DNA from: a virus
DNA length: 20,575 bases
Virus record (IMG/VR): IMGVR_UViG_3300009285_002477
Span: 1 to 20,575 of that record
Direction: 5' to 3' (one strand)
The notes under the pieces were generated by a model. It was not told where the DNA came from and did no database searches. It worked only from the letters and a program-made list of their open reading frames with translations. Positions 1 to 6,364 of this stretch are shown piece after piece (position 1 is the stretch's first letter; the number at the start of each line of letters is the position of its first letter). The translations under genes were made by a program, and so were the position numbers.

Positions 1-36
1 CCAAAGTGGGGCGCAGGTGCTAGAAATTCTGACCCC

Positions 37-396
37 CTATCCCCATCGTCCGCCCTCGCTGCGGTTCTCCGCCGCCGTCTTCCGCGAGTGGCAGCCATGG
101 CAGGCGCCTTGTAGGTTCGCCAGCGTGTCGGCCCCGCCCTGGCTGCGTGGCGTCTTGTGGTCCGCCTGCGTGCTCCGTGCCCGCCCGCAGAGCTTGCAGA
201 TCGGGTCGCGCAGCAGGACGGCGTAGCGCAGCGCCCGCCATTCGGGAGTCGCGTAGAAGGCGCGTTCTGAGCGGCGCAGGGGCGTGTTGCCGGCGCGCTG
301 GTGGGCATCGGCGTGGCGTGGGCAGCGGCCTCGGTCCGTGCCAGCGTCCGGGCAGCGGGGCTCCGAGCAGGGCGAGAGGATGCGGGTCGGGCTCAT
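37..396 (-). CDS. HNH endonuclease, terminase-associated type
   Basis: 119 residues, full length for a small phage HNH protein. The core begins with FYATPEWRALR (47-57) and holds C67xxC70, the D79-H80 pair, N94 and a closing C99xxCH (99-103) followed by RKTA. C10, C15 and C25 near the N-terminus could form a further metal site. HNH proteins with this core sit next to the small terminase gene in many cos phages and, in HK97-like phages, work with terminase in DNA packaging; that role here is inferred from family and position. It is the last gene of the minus-strand run in this window and its ATG overlaps the stop of the preceding gene (ATGA). The neighbour beyond position 1 is expected to be terminase. 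Confidence 0.9.
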   Translation of the reverse strand: MSPTRILSPCSEPRCPDAGTDRGRCPRHADAHQRAGNTPLRRSERAFYATPEWRALRYAVLLRDPICKLCGRARSTQADHKTPRSQGGADTLANLQGACHGCHSRKTAAENRSEGGRWG

Positions 397-734
397 GGGA
401 GCGTCACCCGCGCGCGCTCCACCTTCCGCTGCCGTTCAGACGCCAAGAAGCTCTCGCGTGCCTTCTTTACCCCGCGTATCTCCAGCACACCATTGACCAC
501 AACTTCCCATTCCTCCTCATGAGGTTCGCCTAATACAGTGGTGACGGTTCGCTCAGGCCCTATCAGCCGCTCGGGCAGGCCGAGCATATGCACATCCCTG
601 GCCACAATGACCGTGCCCCTCTCATCGTCAGCACCCTTGCACCAGCGCGAGATATCCACGCCGTTCAAGTAGACGTGGACCATGATGGCCCACGGCTCGA
701 TGTCGACATGTATCCTCACTTCACCGCCCGCCAT
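393..734 (-). CDS. Conserved-looking hypothetical phage protein
   Basis: 113 residues from the only standard start in this frame. I do not recognise a family. The sequence has a beta-rich look (VYLNGVDISRW, about residues 21-31) and a basic C-terminus. It is coupled by ATGA to the HNH gene downstream. There is no good ribosome binding site before this ATG, and the same frame stays open for about 49 codons upstream with coding-like content, so the true gene probably begins at 885 and is broken by one base (see findings). Function unknown. Confidence 0.6.
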   Translation of the reverse strand: MAGGEVRIHVDIEPWAIMVHVYLNGVDISRWCKGADDERGTVIVARDVHMLGLPERLIGPERTVTTVLGEPHEEEWEVVVNGVLEIRGVKKARESFLASERQRKVERARVTLP

Positions 735-886
735 CGCCTGAGCTGCGTCCAGCGCAGGAGCTTCCGGCGCAGCCGCTTCAGCCGCTGATGCCGGTGTGCT
801 CCAACGACGTGGCAGCTCATCGGCATAGTGCCGGGCCAGCCGCCCCAGCTGGCCCGGCCAGAAGGAGGTCGCCGCTGATCGTCATG

Positions 887-1117
887 TCATGCCGCCTCTT
901 CCCCGTGGTCGCCGCACTCGAAGTAGATATCGCTCAGCTGGCAGCCCATCCCCCTCGGGATATCCAGCACCTCGGCAGCGTTCTCCGGGCTCACGTCCCA
1001 GAAGCCGACGTGATGAGCGATAGCGAGCGAATGGCGCAGGGGCAAGCCGGGGTGCCGGGCACAGCGCCAGAGTCCGGGACGGATGCTGCGCAGCGGCTTG
1101 CACGCTTTGACGCTCAC
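887..1117 (-). CDS. Small hypothetical protein
   Basis: 76 residues. Chosen over the overlapping 87-residue reading frame because its composition is ordinary (the competing frame is mostly Arg and Gly) and because its ATG overlaps the stop of the J-domain gene as ATGA. The C-terminal half reads as a normal acidic soluble protein ending ECGDHGEEAA. No family recognised. It lies in a run of tightly coupled small genes between the replication genes and the packaging end. Confidence 0.55.
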   Translation of the reverse strand: MSVKACKPLRSIRPGLWRCARHPGLPLRHSLAIAHHVGFWDVSPENAAEVLDIPRGMGCQLSDIYFECGDHGEEAA

Positions 1118-1416
1118 GTTGCGACGCCCGTCTCCAGCGCTTCATAGGCCGTGTTCAGGATGCTCATCCAGCGCCCCAGCTCCGCCTTCCGCTCGGGTGG
1201 CGCCAGATCCGGGTGCGCTATCTTCGCCAGGCGTCGGTAGGCGCGCCGGACATCCCGGCGCGGGGCGTCGCACGACAGGCCGAAGAGCCAGTGCGCGCAG
1301 ACGCGGGGCCGTAGGACGGGCGGTGGCAGCGCGCTGAAGCGGATGCGGAAGAACGTCCCGCTGAAGGCGCCGGAGGCATTAGTCCACGTGCTGGTCGTGT
1401 AGCCGTAGGGGGCCAT
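1114..1416 (-). CDS. J-domain (DnaJ-like) protein
   Basis: 100 residues. Residues about 43-95 match a J domain: a helix with LFGLSCDAP, a basic helix II with RRAYRRLAKIA (57-67), the diagnostic HPD at 68-70, and a last helix with MSILNTAYEAL (84-94). J domains stimulate Hsp70 ATPase, so the likely partner is the host DnaK. The first 40 residues are not part of the domain and have no Gly/Phe or zinc-finger region, so this is a minimal J protein and not a full DnaJ. It may recruit host chaperone to replication or to virion assembly; this is inference. Coupled at both ends by ATGA overlaps. Confidence 0.8.
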   Translation of the reverse strand: MAPYGYTTSTWTNASGAFSGTFFRIRFSALPPPVLRPRVCAHWLFGLSCDAPRRDVRRAYRRLAKIAHPDLAPPERKAELGRWMSILNTAYEALETGVAT

Positions 1417-1559
1417 CAGTTCCTCGCGTACTCCCAGGGCGACGGGAAGATGATGCAGAACATCGGCGGGTCGCGCACCACGATCGCGGAGGACGTCGGC
1501 CAGCAGCCGAACATCCCGACCAGCCAGCGAGCTTGCGTGACCGTGAGGACCGGCATCAT
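1416..1559 (-). CDS. Small hypothetical protein
   Basis: 47 residues starting from the first of two tandem ATG codons (MMPVLTVTQA). A longer frame starting at 1772 was rejected because it covers the better-supported coiled-coil gene. There is no ribosome binding site, but an extended -10 motif (TGCTATAAT) lies nine bases upstream, suggesting an almost leaderless transcript. The protein is hydrophobic with several Trp and Pro residues. Family and function unknown. Its stop overlaps the J-domain start. Confidence 0.55.
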   Translation of the reverse strand: MMPVLTVTQARWLVGMFGCWPTSSAIVVRDPPMFCIIFPSPWEYARN

Positions 1560-1568
1560 CGCGGCACG

Positions 1569-1577
1569 ATTATAGCA
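1569..1577 (-). promoter_or_regulatory. Putative extended -10 promoter before the 47-residue gene
   Basis: On the minus strand TGCTATAAT is a perfect extended -10 element. No -35 box is evident at 16-18 bp, which is acceptable for extended -10 promoters. The predicted start of transcription would be only a few bases before the ATG at 1559. It would give the J-domain/HNH end of the operon its own promoter. Confidence 0.35.
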
Positions 1578-1596
1578 CGCGCGTTCCCATCCGGCA

Positions 1597-1887
1597 TCAG
1601 TTGGCCCCCTTCGTGAGCCGTGCGACCTCAGCCTCCAGTGCCCGCGCCTTATATATTGCCTCCCAGCACATCGTTTTACGCTCGTCAGCAATGGCGCAAA
1701 CCGATGCCCAGTCTGTCTTGAGTTGTGCAATCTCAGACCGTGCCTCATGCATCTCCAGCCGGGCGTCGGCAAGGGCAGTGAGGTGTGCTTCAGTCAGTTC
1801 GCAGAGAGGGTGGTTCGTGCCCTCACAACCATACCTCAAATCGTGGAGTTCCTTCTCCGTCAGCACCGCTAGTTGTTCTTCGTTCAT
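1597..1887 (-). CDS. Coiled-coil hypothetical protein
   Basis: 96 residues beginning MNEEQLAVLT. I chose this ATG because GGAGGA lies five bases before it; the frame also has an upstream start at 1911 with no such site. Residues about 40-95 are rich in Ala, Glu, Leu, Arg and Lys with heptad-like spacing, consistent with a coiled coil. The start overlaps the stop of the HTH gene (ATGA). No enzymatic motif; could be a structural or oligomerising accessory to the neighbouring replication genes. Confidence 0.7.
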   Translation of the reverse strand: MNEEQLAVLTEKELHDLRYGCEGTNHPLCELTEAHLTALADARLEMHEARSEIAQLKTDWASVCAIADERKTMCWEAIYKARALEAEVARLTKGAN

Positions 1888-2087
1888 CGTGTCCTCCGTT
1901 CGCAGTCGCACTGACCCAGCACGTGATACCGCACGGTTGAGTGCGCCGAGAGCCCGAGCTTCAGCGCGATCATCGGCATCGACCAGCCCTCGCGGCGCAG
2001 GGCGATGATGCGTTGGTGCCGGGCGCGCACGTTCGCCGGCGCCTTGAAGCCGAGCGCGGCGTGCGCCTGCGGCTCTGGGATCACCAT
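1884..2087 (-). CDS. Small helix-turn-helix DNA-binding protein
   Basis: 67 residues from the ATG at 2087, preceded by GAGG; a start 12 bases upstream is possible. Residues about 22-57 fit a Trp/resolvase-like HTH: RHQRIIALRREGWSM, then MIALKLGLSAHSTVRYHV, where the second helix ends in a recognition-helix pattern. The start lies inside the end of the RusA gene and the stop is joined to the next gene by ATGA. Likely a DNA-binding regulator or replication accessory; the target is not deducible. Confidence 0.65.
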   Translation of the reverse strand: MVIPEPQAHAALGFKAPANVRARHQRIIALRREGWSMPMIALKLGLSAHSTVRYHVLGQCDCERRTR

Positions 2088-2473
2088 CGAACCTCGCACG
2101 CTAGCCCCGGCACCTCTCCGTAAACCTTCCCCACCAGCGCCTCGATGACCTGCGCGTCGTCAGAGAACACCACGCCGCTCATGGCGTCCAGTCCAGCACG
2201 TGCCAGTTTGTCCACGTCCGGCCGCACCGTGGGGAACGGCCGGCGCTTGGGCGACACGCTCGCGGGGCGGACTAGCGTGAACACCATCACAAGCGATACC
2301 GGGCCGGTGAGGATGCCGTGAGGCCAGTCCTGTAGCACGAAGCGGATCGTCTCCTCCCAGCGCCGGACCCCCGGGTTGTCGCTTGTCACGATCGCGCGCC
2401 CGTTGCGGACGAAGGCGCGAGCGCTGCCCTTCGGTTGGGGCTCGCCCTTCACGGTGAACGACCAGGAGCTCAC
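2081..2473 (-). CDS. rusA: RusA-family Holliday junction resolvase
   Basis: 130 residues with a GTG start that overlaps the upstream stop as GTGA and has GAAGG seven bases before it; an ATG at 2491 is the alternative. The N-terminus has the family's PQPKGSARAF (12-21) motif. The acidic metal-binding residues appear as RPDVDKLARAGLDAM (84-98: D86, D88, D96) and FSDDAQV (103-109: D105, D106). RusA enzymes cut four-way DNA junctions, and in phages they process recombination or replication intermediates before packaging. It sits with a RecT-type annealer and a replication initiator, which fits a recombination-linked replication module. Confidence 0.9.
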   Translation of the reverse strand: MSSWSFTVKGEPQPKGSARAFVRNGRAIVTSDNPGVRRWEETIRFVLQDWPHGILTGPVSLVMVFTLVRPASVSPKRRPFPTVRPDVDKLARAGLDAMSGVVFSDDAQVIEALVGKVYGEVPGLACEVRW

Positions 2474-2847
2474 GTCGTCGCCTTCCCGCACTGGTAACGC
2501 TCATACACCTCCGCCGCGTCGGTGCAGCAGACGCACGGTCCCTTGCCTGAAAGCGCCCGGCCCCGATGATAGCGCTCGTACAGCGCGCTCGCCTCCGCCT
2601 GGCCTTTCACGTCCACCACAGCGGCTGCCTGGATCACGCCCTTGCGAAGAAGGCTCACCATGTAGCCAAACGGCTTTTGGACAGCGTATCCGTTCGCCAT
2701 CTCGTCCTGAACTTGAGACAGCGCCGCCCGAACAAGCGGAACGCCATACTCGTCAACGATGGGCGCAACGGTATCTGTGCGGATTCCCCAAGCTTGAGCG
2801 ACTTCCATAATGGCCGCGTCAACTTCGGCCTCTATGTCGTACGGCAA
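2470..2847 (-). CDS. Probable replication accessory protein, DnaD-like
   Basis: 125 residues from a TTG start with AGAGAGGA nine bases upstream; no ATG or GTG is available. Residues about 8-68 resemble the helical C-terminal domain of phage DnaD-type replication proteins: alternating Val/Ala helices followed by a pattern like NGYAVQKPFGYMVSLLRKG (52-70), where those proteins have a conserved NPxxY/GY-loop-LR motif. The C-terminus has a CVCC (105-108) and later Cys113-like spacing, possibly a metal site. It directly follows the winged-helix initiator, suggesting the two domains usually fused in one protein are split here. Assignment is by resemblance only. Confidence 0.55.
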   Translation of the reverse strand: MPYDIEAEVDAAIMEVAQAWGIRTDTVAPIVDEYGVPLVRAALSQVQDEMANGYAVQKPFGYMVSLLRKGVIQAAAVVDVKGQAEASALYERYHRGRALSGKGPCVCCTDAAEVYERYQCGKATT

Positions 2848-2867
2848 TTCGTAACGTCCTCTCTTTG

Positions 2868-2985
2868 CTTTCTGGTACTGGAACTGTTCAGTACCAGTTC
2901 CAGATATGCTACGAAGTAGCTTCCTTTCCTACGGGACTACGGGTAACGGGCTACGGGAGACGGGTATCGCGCGGGTACGCGCGTG
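2868..2985. other. Candidate replication origin
   Basis: The block contains, in order, a relatively AT-rich stretch, the overlapping palindromes at 2872-2903, the palindrome at 2908-2920, five copies of ACGGG starting at 2931, 2939, 2946, 2953 and 2960 (spacing 8, 7, 7, 7), and a 6-bp GC stem CGCGCG-GGTA-CGCGCG at 2968-2983. The repeats encode the Pro-rich tail of the replication initiator. Lambdoid phages place their iterons inside the initiator gene, so this arrangement suggests an origin. Function is inferred from structure and position only. Confidence 0.5.
2872..2903. repeat. Two overlapping, mutually exclusive inverted repeats
   Basis: CTGGTACTG (2872-2880) pairs with CAGTACCAG (2889-2897). 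CTGGAACTG (2878-2886) pairs with CAGTTCCAG (2895-2903). Each is a perfect 9-bp stem with an 8-base loop, and they share bases so only one can form at a time. A further GCTAC-GAA-GTAGC palindrome lies at 2908-2920. They fill the only sizeable gap in the replication module, between the initiator stop and the DnaD-like start. Candidate protein-binding site, origin element or attenuator. Confidence 0.75.
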
Positions 2986-3366
2986 AACTTCGCTACCCTG
3001 TTCACCTTGAACGTTCGCGTCTTGTTCGCCGTCTTGTTCGCGGGAACGCAACTCGCTCATTCGCAGTTTCGCCGCCGCTCGCTTCGCAAGAACACGCTCT
3101 GCTGGAGGGTTGTAGTCTAGCCAGTCGTGGATGAAGTACCCGGCAGGATGATCCTCCCAGAGACCAGCGCTCACCAGCTCAGCAGCATGGCGCTTGCTGG
3201 CGCCGGCGTTCGTCCTGATGCCAGGAAGGTACCCGCTGGCGATAACGCCATCCGTCAGGTGCTTCGCCGAATGGGCAAGGCTGGCAAGGAAGAGGAGCCG
3301 GGCCAACGGACTCACCGACACCACCTTGCGGTGCTCAAAGAAGGAGTCGTCTAGCTTAGCCCACAT
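2929..3366 (-). CDS. Phage replication initiation protein, winged-helix N-terminal type
   Basis: 145 residues. The N-terminus MWAKLDDSFFEHRKV matches the winged-helix DNA-binding start of many phage replication initiators, continued by LTDGVIASGYLP (37-48) and GLWEDHPAGYFIHDWLDYNP (68-87). Residues about 88-120 are a basic helix rich in Lys, Arg and Ala. The C-terminus ends in a low-complexity Pro/Val/Ser tail encoded by the tandem repeats of the candidate origin. Its start lies 11 bases inside the preceding wHTH gene. It probably binds the origin and loads replication proteins together with the DnaD-like product downstream. No helicase or primase domain is present in it. Confidence 0.75.
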   Translation of the reverse strand: MWAKLDDSFFEHRKVVSVSPLARLLFLASLAHSAKHLTDGVIASGYLPGIRTNAGASKRHAAELVSAGLWEDHPAGYFIHDWLDYNPPAERVLAKRAAAKLRMSELRSREQDGEQDANVQGEQGSEVHARTRAIPVSRSPLPVVP

Positions 3367-3619
3367 ACTCCGCCTCCCACCACAGCAGCCGATACCCCTG
3401 CGCCGCCAACAGCCCGGCGGGCGTCAGCGTGTTCGTGCGCTCGCTCCTCGCGGGCCGTGGCTTGATATATCCCAAATGGTTGAGCCGCTCCAGCCTGTAG
3501 TTCACGGAGAAGGGACTCGGGATGCGGCAGCCCGCCATGAGCTCGCGGATGCTGGCCCCTGGATGCCGCCAGAGCCAGCGCAAGATCGCTTTGTCGCGGG
3601 GCGTGAGCGTGGCGTTCAC
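3356..3619 (-). CDS. Winged-helix DNA-binding protein
   Basis: 87 residues, essentially one winged helix. LTPRDKAILRWLWRHPGAS opens the fold (5-23), IRELMAGCRIPSPFSVNYRL (24-43) gives the helix-turn-helix, and LNHLGYIKPRP leads to a beta wing ending in LTPAGL. The pattern resembles the LexA N-terminal and MarR-type domains, but there is no peptidase domain. Likely a small transcriptional or replication regulator placed directly before the initiator gene. ATGA coupling upstream and an 11-base overlap downstream. Confidence 0.7.
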   Translation of the reverse strand: MNATLTPRDKAILRWLWRHPGASIRELMAGCRIPSPFSVNYRLERLNHLGYIKPRPARSERTNTLTPAGLLAAQGYRLLWWEAEYVG

Positions 3620-3918
3620 CGCAGGCCAGCCTTTAGCGGCGTGCAGTGGTCGCTCCGCACCACCACTCCGTTAACGTGCCGCTGGCCCCTCGGGCCGATG
3701 GCGCAGAGGTGTGCATCCCTCGGGGCGTGGCCGCGCTTGAACGTCAGCACGTAGTAGCGGTGGCGCTGGTGCTGCGCCACGATCACAGCCCGCACCCTGC
3801 GCACCCTGCCACGGTAGAGCACGTGTTGCGGCTCCGTGGCGGCGATGGGGCGCATGTCGCCGAGGGCAGGCGGCGGGCGATAGTTTGTTGCGTCGGGCAA
3901 GAGTTGGGTAGGTTTCAC
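3616..3918 (-). CDS. Hypothetical basic protein
   Basis: 100 residues from a GTG that overlaps the stop of the zinc-ribbon-like gene upstream (GTGA). The longer frame starting at 3963 would run over that gene. The central part (RVRRVRAVIVAQHQRHRYYV, about 53-72) is strongly basic and beta-like, which suggests nucleic-acid contact, but I do not recognise a family. Ends coupled to the winged-helix gene. Confidence 0.6.
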   Translation of the reverse strand: MKPTQLLPDATNYRPPPALGDMRPIAATEPQHVLYRGRVRRVRAVIVAQHQRHRYYVLTFKRGHAPRDAHLCAIGPRGQRHVNGVVVRSDHCTPLKAGLR

Positions 3919-4061
3919 CCCATCGCCTCCAGCGTGACGGTGACGCGGCAGAGCGCGGCGCACTTCGGGCAGTACGCGCTCCAGTCGGGCGGGCGGACCA
4001 GCGCCAGGAAGATGCGCCCGCAGTCGCAGGCTACGCTAACGTTCGCGCTCAGGGGCTTCAT
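3915..4061 (-). CDS. Small Cys-rich (zinc-ribbon-like) protein
   Basis: 48 residues, MKPLSANVSVACDCGRIF then CPKCAALC. The CxC near residues 12-14 and CPKCxxxC near 34-39 give a plausible metal-binding ribbon. It is bounded by ATGA with the gene before and GTGA with the gene after, which strongly supports translation even though it is short. Function unknown; one of several small Cys-rich proteins in the early region. Confidence 0.65.
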   Translation of the reverse strand: MKPLSANVSVACDCGRIFLALVRPPDWSAYCPKCAALCRVTVTLEAMG

Positions 4062-4360
4062 GTCCGCACCCACGCCTCCCAGCGATTGAAGGCTTCAACC
4101 GCCTCCGCCTCATCGTCCGTATTCAACTCGAATGCCTCCGCCCCCTCCCAGTTCGGTATCCGCCAGTGCGGGCATATGGGCGGCAAGTCCCCATCTTCCA
4201 GAATATGGGCGAAGACTACCCATCGGTGGGTGTGATCCCTCGGGCGGCAATCGCACAGTTCGTTCCGGTCCCCCAAGAAAAGACTCTTGTTGCCCAGTCG
4301 GGCCCATCGTTTGATAGCGGGATGCGGCAATTCGGCGCCCGTGCGTGTAGTCGTTGCCAT
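4058..4360 (-). CDS. Hypothetical protein
   Basis: 100 residues from the ATG three bases after the RecT-like gene ends; the 141-residue version starting at 4483 would run into the RecT gene and was rejected. The sequence includes CDCRPRDHTHRW (36-47) and CPHWRIPNWEGAEAFEL (62-78), giving Cys and His residues that might bind a metal. The C-terminus is acidic. Position immediately after the annealing protein suggests an accessory role in recombination, but nothing in the sequence proves it. Confidence 0.65.
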   Translation of the reverse strand: MATTTRTGAELPHPAIKRWARLGNKSLFLGDRNELCDCRPRDHTHRWVVFAHILEDGDLPPICPHWRIPNWEGAEAFELNTDDEAEAVEAFNRWEAWVRT

Positions 4361-4362
4361 CG

Positions 4363-5631
4363 TTACTCGTTGATCGCCGCCTGGGCGGCCTCTTCGGGTT
4401 CTGCTTCCGGCTCGGGCTCGGGCTCGGGGTCCGCCCACGGCGCGAGCTCTTGGCCTCGCAGCACGCATTCCAGCGTCCACCACGCGCCGGCCTCGCCCCG
4501 TCCGTCCACCGCCAGCATCGTGCGGTGCTCCATCAGCGCCTTGCAGGCGTTCGGATCGCCGTCAGTGTGGTTCCCCTGGCCGCCACAGGGAAAGCGCAGC
4601 GCCTCGTGCATCGTGGCCTGCGTCGTCAGCTTCTTCTCGCTGGCGGCGGCGAGAAACGAGCGGCGGGCCTCGTCGATGTCGGCGGCGTCCTGCGTCGTCT
4701 CTGGTGCGGGCTTCACGCGGCCGGTGGGCGCAGCGGGAGCCTTCGCGGCTTTGCGCTCGGCCTCCGCCATCTCGCGGGGCACCCAGCCCGCCTCGTCAGA
4801 CGGGGGCGCGGGCTCGGCCTTGGCGGCGGCGATGTCGGCCAGGCCAGTTGTCATCAAGGACACTGTTTCCATGAGCGTGTGGCCCAGAGCCGCCGATCGT
4901 GCTTCCGCGTAGCCTTTCAGCGCGCCCTCATCGGGCGGCAAATCCCAGAAGGCATGCACCTCTTCTCGGCTCAGCCCCAGCTCCTTCGCCGTGGCCCAGA
5001 AGGCGTCCCAGTTCGGCTTGTAGCCTTCCGGCGGGGCGCTCACCACCGGCACCGCCTCACCCTCGAAGACTTCGCCCGTCTCCACGTCCACACTGCCCGC
5101 CTCGGGCTCGCTGTCGGACAGCGGCATCGGCGCGCCCAGCAGGACTTCCGAGCAGAACCACTTGGCCCCGTTCCGCATCGCGGCGGCGTACAGCATGTTC
5201 TTGGGGTATGCCTTCCAGACGTCACGCTCGGCGAGTCCCGCCCGCTTCGCGTCGTCCATCGTGAACCGGCTCTCGCCGATGGCATGACCAGCGCGCAGGA
5301 ACCGGATCGCGCAGTGCTGCTCGTCGTGCTCCAGGACGTCGAAGTCGTAAGTCCCGCTCCGCCGCACCAGGTTCGCCAGCATGTTCGCGGAGAGCTGGAT
5401 GCTCGTGCGCTCGCGAGTTTGGATGACGTGAATCCCCATCATCGAAGCGACGGGGCCGAAGCCGAGTTCCCGCCCGGCCTGGATCTTGACCAGCGCCTGC
5501 GACGCGCTCTTGATCGTGGGGAAGAAGCCCGACGCCACCAGGGCGCGGGCCATGTCCATGTCGGTCGGCGCGATCGCGGGCATGCCTTCGGGTTCCGCCT
5601 GCGTCAGCTCCTTGCTCTCGTTGTCGCTCAT
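4363..5631 (-). CDS. recT: RecT-family single-strand DNA annealing protein
   Basis: 422 residues. The N-terminal 195 carry the family pattern: ALVASGFFPTIKSASQALVK (30-49), IQAGRELGFGPVASMMGIHVI (50-70), then the ft/AkrAGL segment (FTMDDAKRAGL) and WKAYPKNMLYAAAMRNGAKW followed by FCSEVLLGAPMPL. RecT-like proteins pair complementary single strands in phage recombination and replication restart, usually with an exonuclease; no exonuclease gene is visible nearby. The second half is long, Ala/Pro/Glu-rich and ends in an EPEPEPEAEPEE tail, with a likely small Cys-containing domain near 345-400. Good ribosome binding site (GGAGACGG). Start overlaps the preceding gene by ATGA. Confidence 0.88.
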   Translation of the reverse strand: MSDNESKELTQAEPEGMPAIAPTDMDMARALVASGFFPTIKSASQALVKIQAGRELGFGPVASMMGIHVIQTRERTSIQLSANMLANLVRRSGTYDFDVLEHDEQHCAIRFLRAGHAIGESRFTMDDAKRAGLAERDVWKAYPKNMLYAAAMRNGAKWFCSEVLLGAPMPLSDSEPEAGSVDVETGEVFEGEAVPVVSAPPEGYKPNWDAFWATAKELGLSREEVHAFWDLPPDEGALKGYAEARSAALGHTLMETVSLMTTGLADIAAAKAEPAPPSDEAGWVPREMAEAERKAAKAPAAPTGRVKPAPETTQDAADIDEARRSFLAAASEKKLTTQATMHEALRFPCGGQGNHTDGDPNACKALMEHRTMLAVDGRGEAGAWWTLECVLRGQELAPWADPEPEPEPEAEPEEAAQAAINE

Positions 5632-5822
5632 TCCGTCTCCTTCTCACCGTTGAGTTCCTGGAGCGCCGCCTGTCGGGCCCGCGCTGCCAGCGTTGCGGTG
5701 CGGTCCACGTCAGCCTCCGTGGCGTCGGAGGTCACCGTGGTCACGTAGCCCTCCTTGCCCCGTTCGGAAGAAGAGGACTTGAAGGTGATGGTTACGGCAG
5801 CTTTGGTCTCTTCGTCGCTCAT
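5628..5822 (-). CDS. Small acidic hypothetical protein
   Basis: 64 residues starting MSDEETKAAVTITFKSSSS. The first half is beta-like, the second half (about 37-60) is an Ala-rich helix. Joined to its neighbours by ATGA on both sides, so it is translated with the annealing protein. I do not recognise the family; a role as partner or modulator of the annealing protein is possible from context only. Confidence 0.65.
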   Translation of the reverse strand: MSDEETKAAVTITFKSSSSERGKEGYVTTVTSDATEADVDRTATLAARARQAALQELNGEKETE

Positions 5823-5923
5823 CGCTCAGCTGCCTCTCTAAGATAGGCATCAGTTGCAACGCCATGCTTCGGGACTGCCAACAGCCGCACGGCCAGGATG
5901 GCGCGCTCGTCGCTGGGCGTCAT
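5819..5923 (-). CDS. Very small hypothetical protein
   Basis: 34 residues, MTPSDERAILAVRLLAVPKH and onward. The ATG overlaps the stop of the gene before it and the stop overlaps the ATG after it (both ATGA), so it fits the coupling pattern exactly. Starting at 6025 instead would place 34 unrelated residues over the preceding gene. No recognised function. Confidence 0.5.
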   Translation of the reverse strand: MTPSDERAILAVRLLAVPKHGVATDAYLREAAER

Positions 5924-6360
5924 GTCGTCTTTTCTCCCAACTCGGATGGGTGCTGCCATGAGGTGTATATCGGGCGGTGCAGACAGCACCGCCCGCCCGT
6001 CGCCGCGCCAACATGACAAGGACAACTACATCGGTTGGCGTCCATCGGCGGATCGTACCTGATTGGGAGTTCGCTCTCCATGGCTATAATCGAGCCCCAC
6101 TCGCGCAGCGCCCGCCGGAGGTGAAGCACCACCATAGTCTCATGATCGAGAGCCTGCATTAGCTTGTCCGCCCGCTGCCAGATGTAGCCATGCCCGATCT
6201 CCTGGGTGAGCAACGTGGCGCATTCGGCCAGCGCAGAAGCCAGAGCCGTCGCCTCAGCCAATCGCTGTTCGCAATCCGGGCAGCGCTCGGTCACTCCACT
6301 ACCTCCACCGTCGCGGCCAGCACGCCGCGGCTTGATGGCCGCAATCTCTTCTGGCTTCAT
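5920..6360 (-). CDS. Hypothetical protein with two Cys/His clusters
   Basis: 146 residues from the ATG four bases after the lysozyme-like gene; the frame is open to 6588 but upstream codons belong to that gene. CPDCEQRLAEA (about 27-37) is followed by a helical region, then a C-terminal CSCPCH and RCCLHRP cluster that could bind zinc. Family not recognised. Ends with an ATGA overlap. Confidence 0.6.
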   Translation of the reverse strand: MKPEEIAAIKPRRAGRDGGGSGVTERCPDCEQRLAEATALASALAECATLLTQEIGHGYIWQRADKLMQALDHETMVVLHLRRALREWGSIIAMESELPIRYDPPMDANRCSCPCHVGAATGGRCCLHRPIYTSWQHPSELGEKTT

Positions 6361-6364
6361 GGCG

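Noticed and set aside
4400-4432. Short tandem repeat of GGCTCG type
   Set aside because: It encodes the Glu-Pro tail of the RecT-like protein; simple coding low complexity and not a separate repeat element.
4354-5748. Long plus-strand open frame of 464 codons
   Set aside because: It is antisense to the RecT-like gene, whose family motifs and coupled start are clear; its own product is Arg/His/Leu-rich with no domain.
6084-6089. TATAAT on the plus strand
   Set aside because: No -35 partner and no plus-strand gene downstream; it lies within a coding region on the minus strand.
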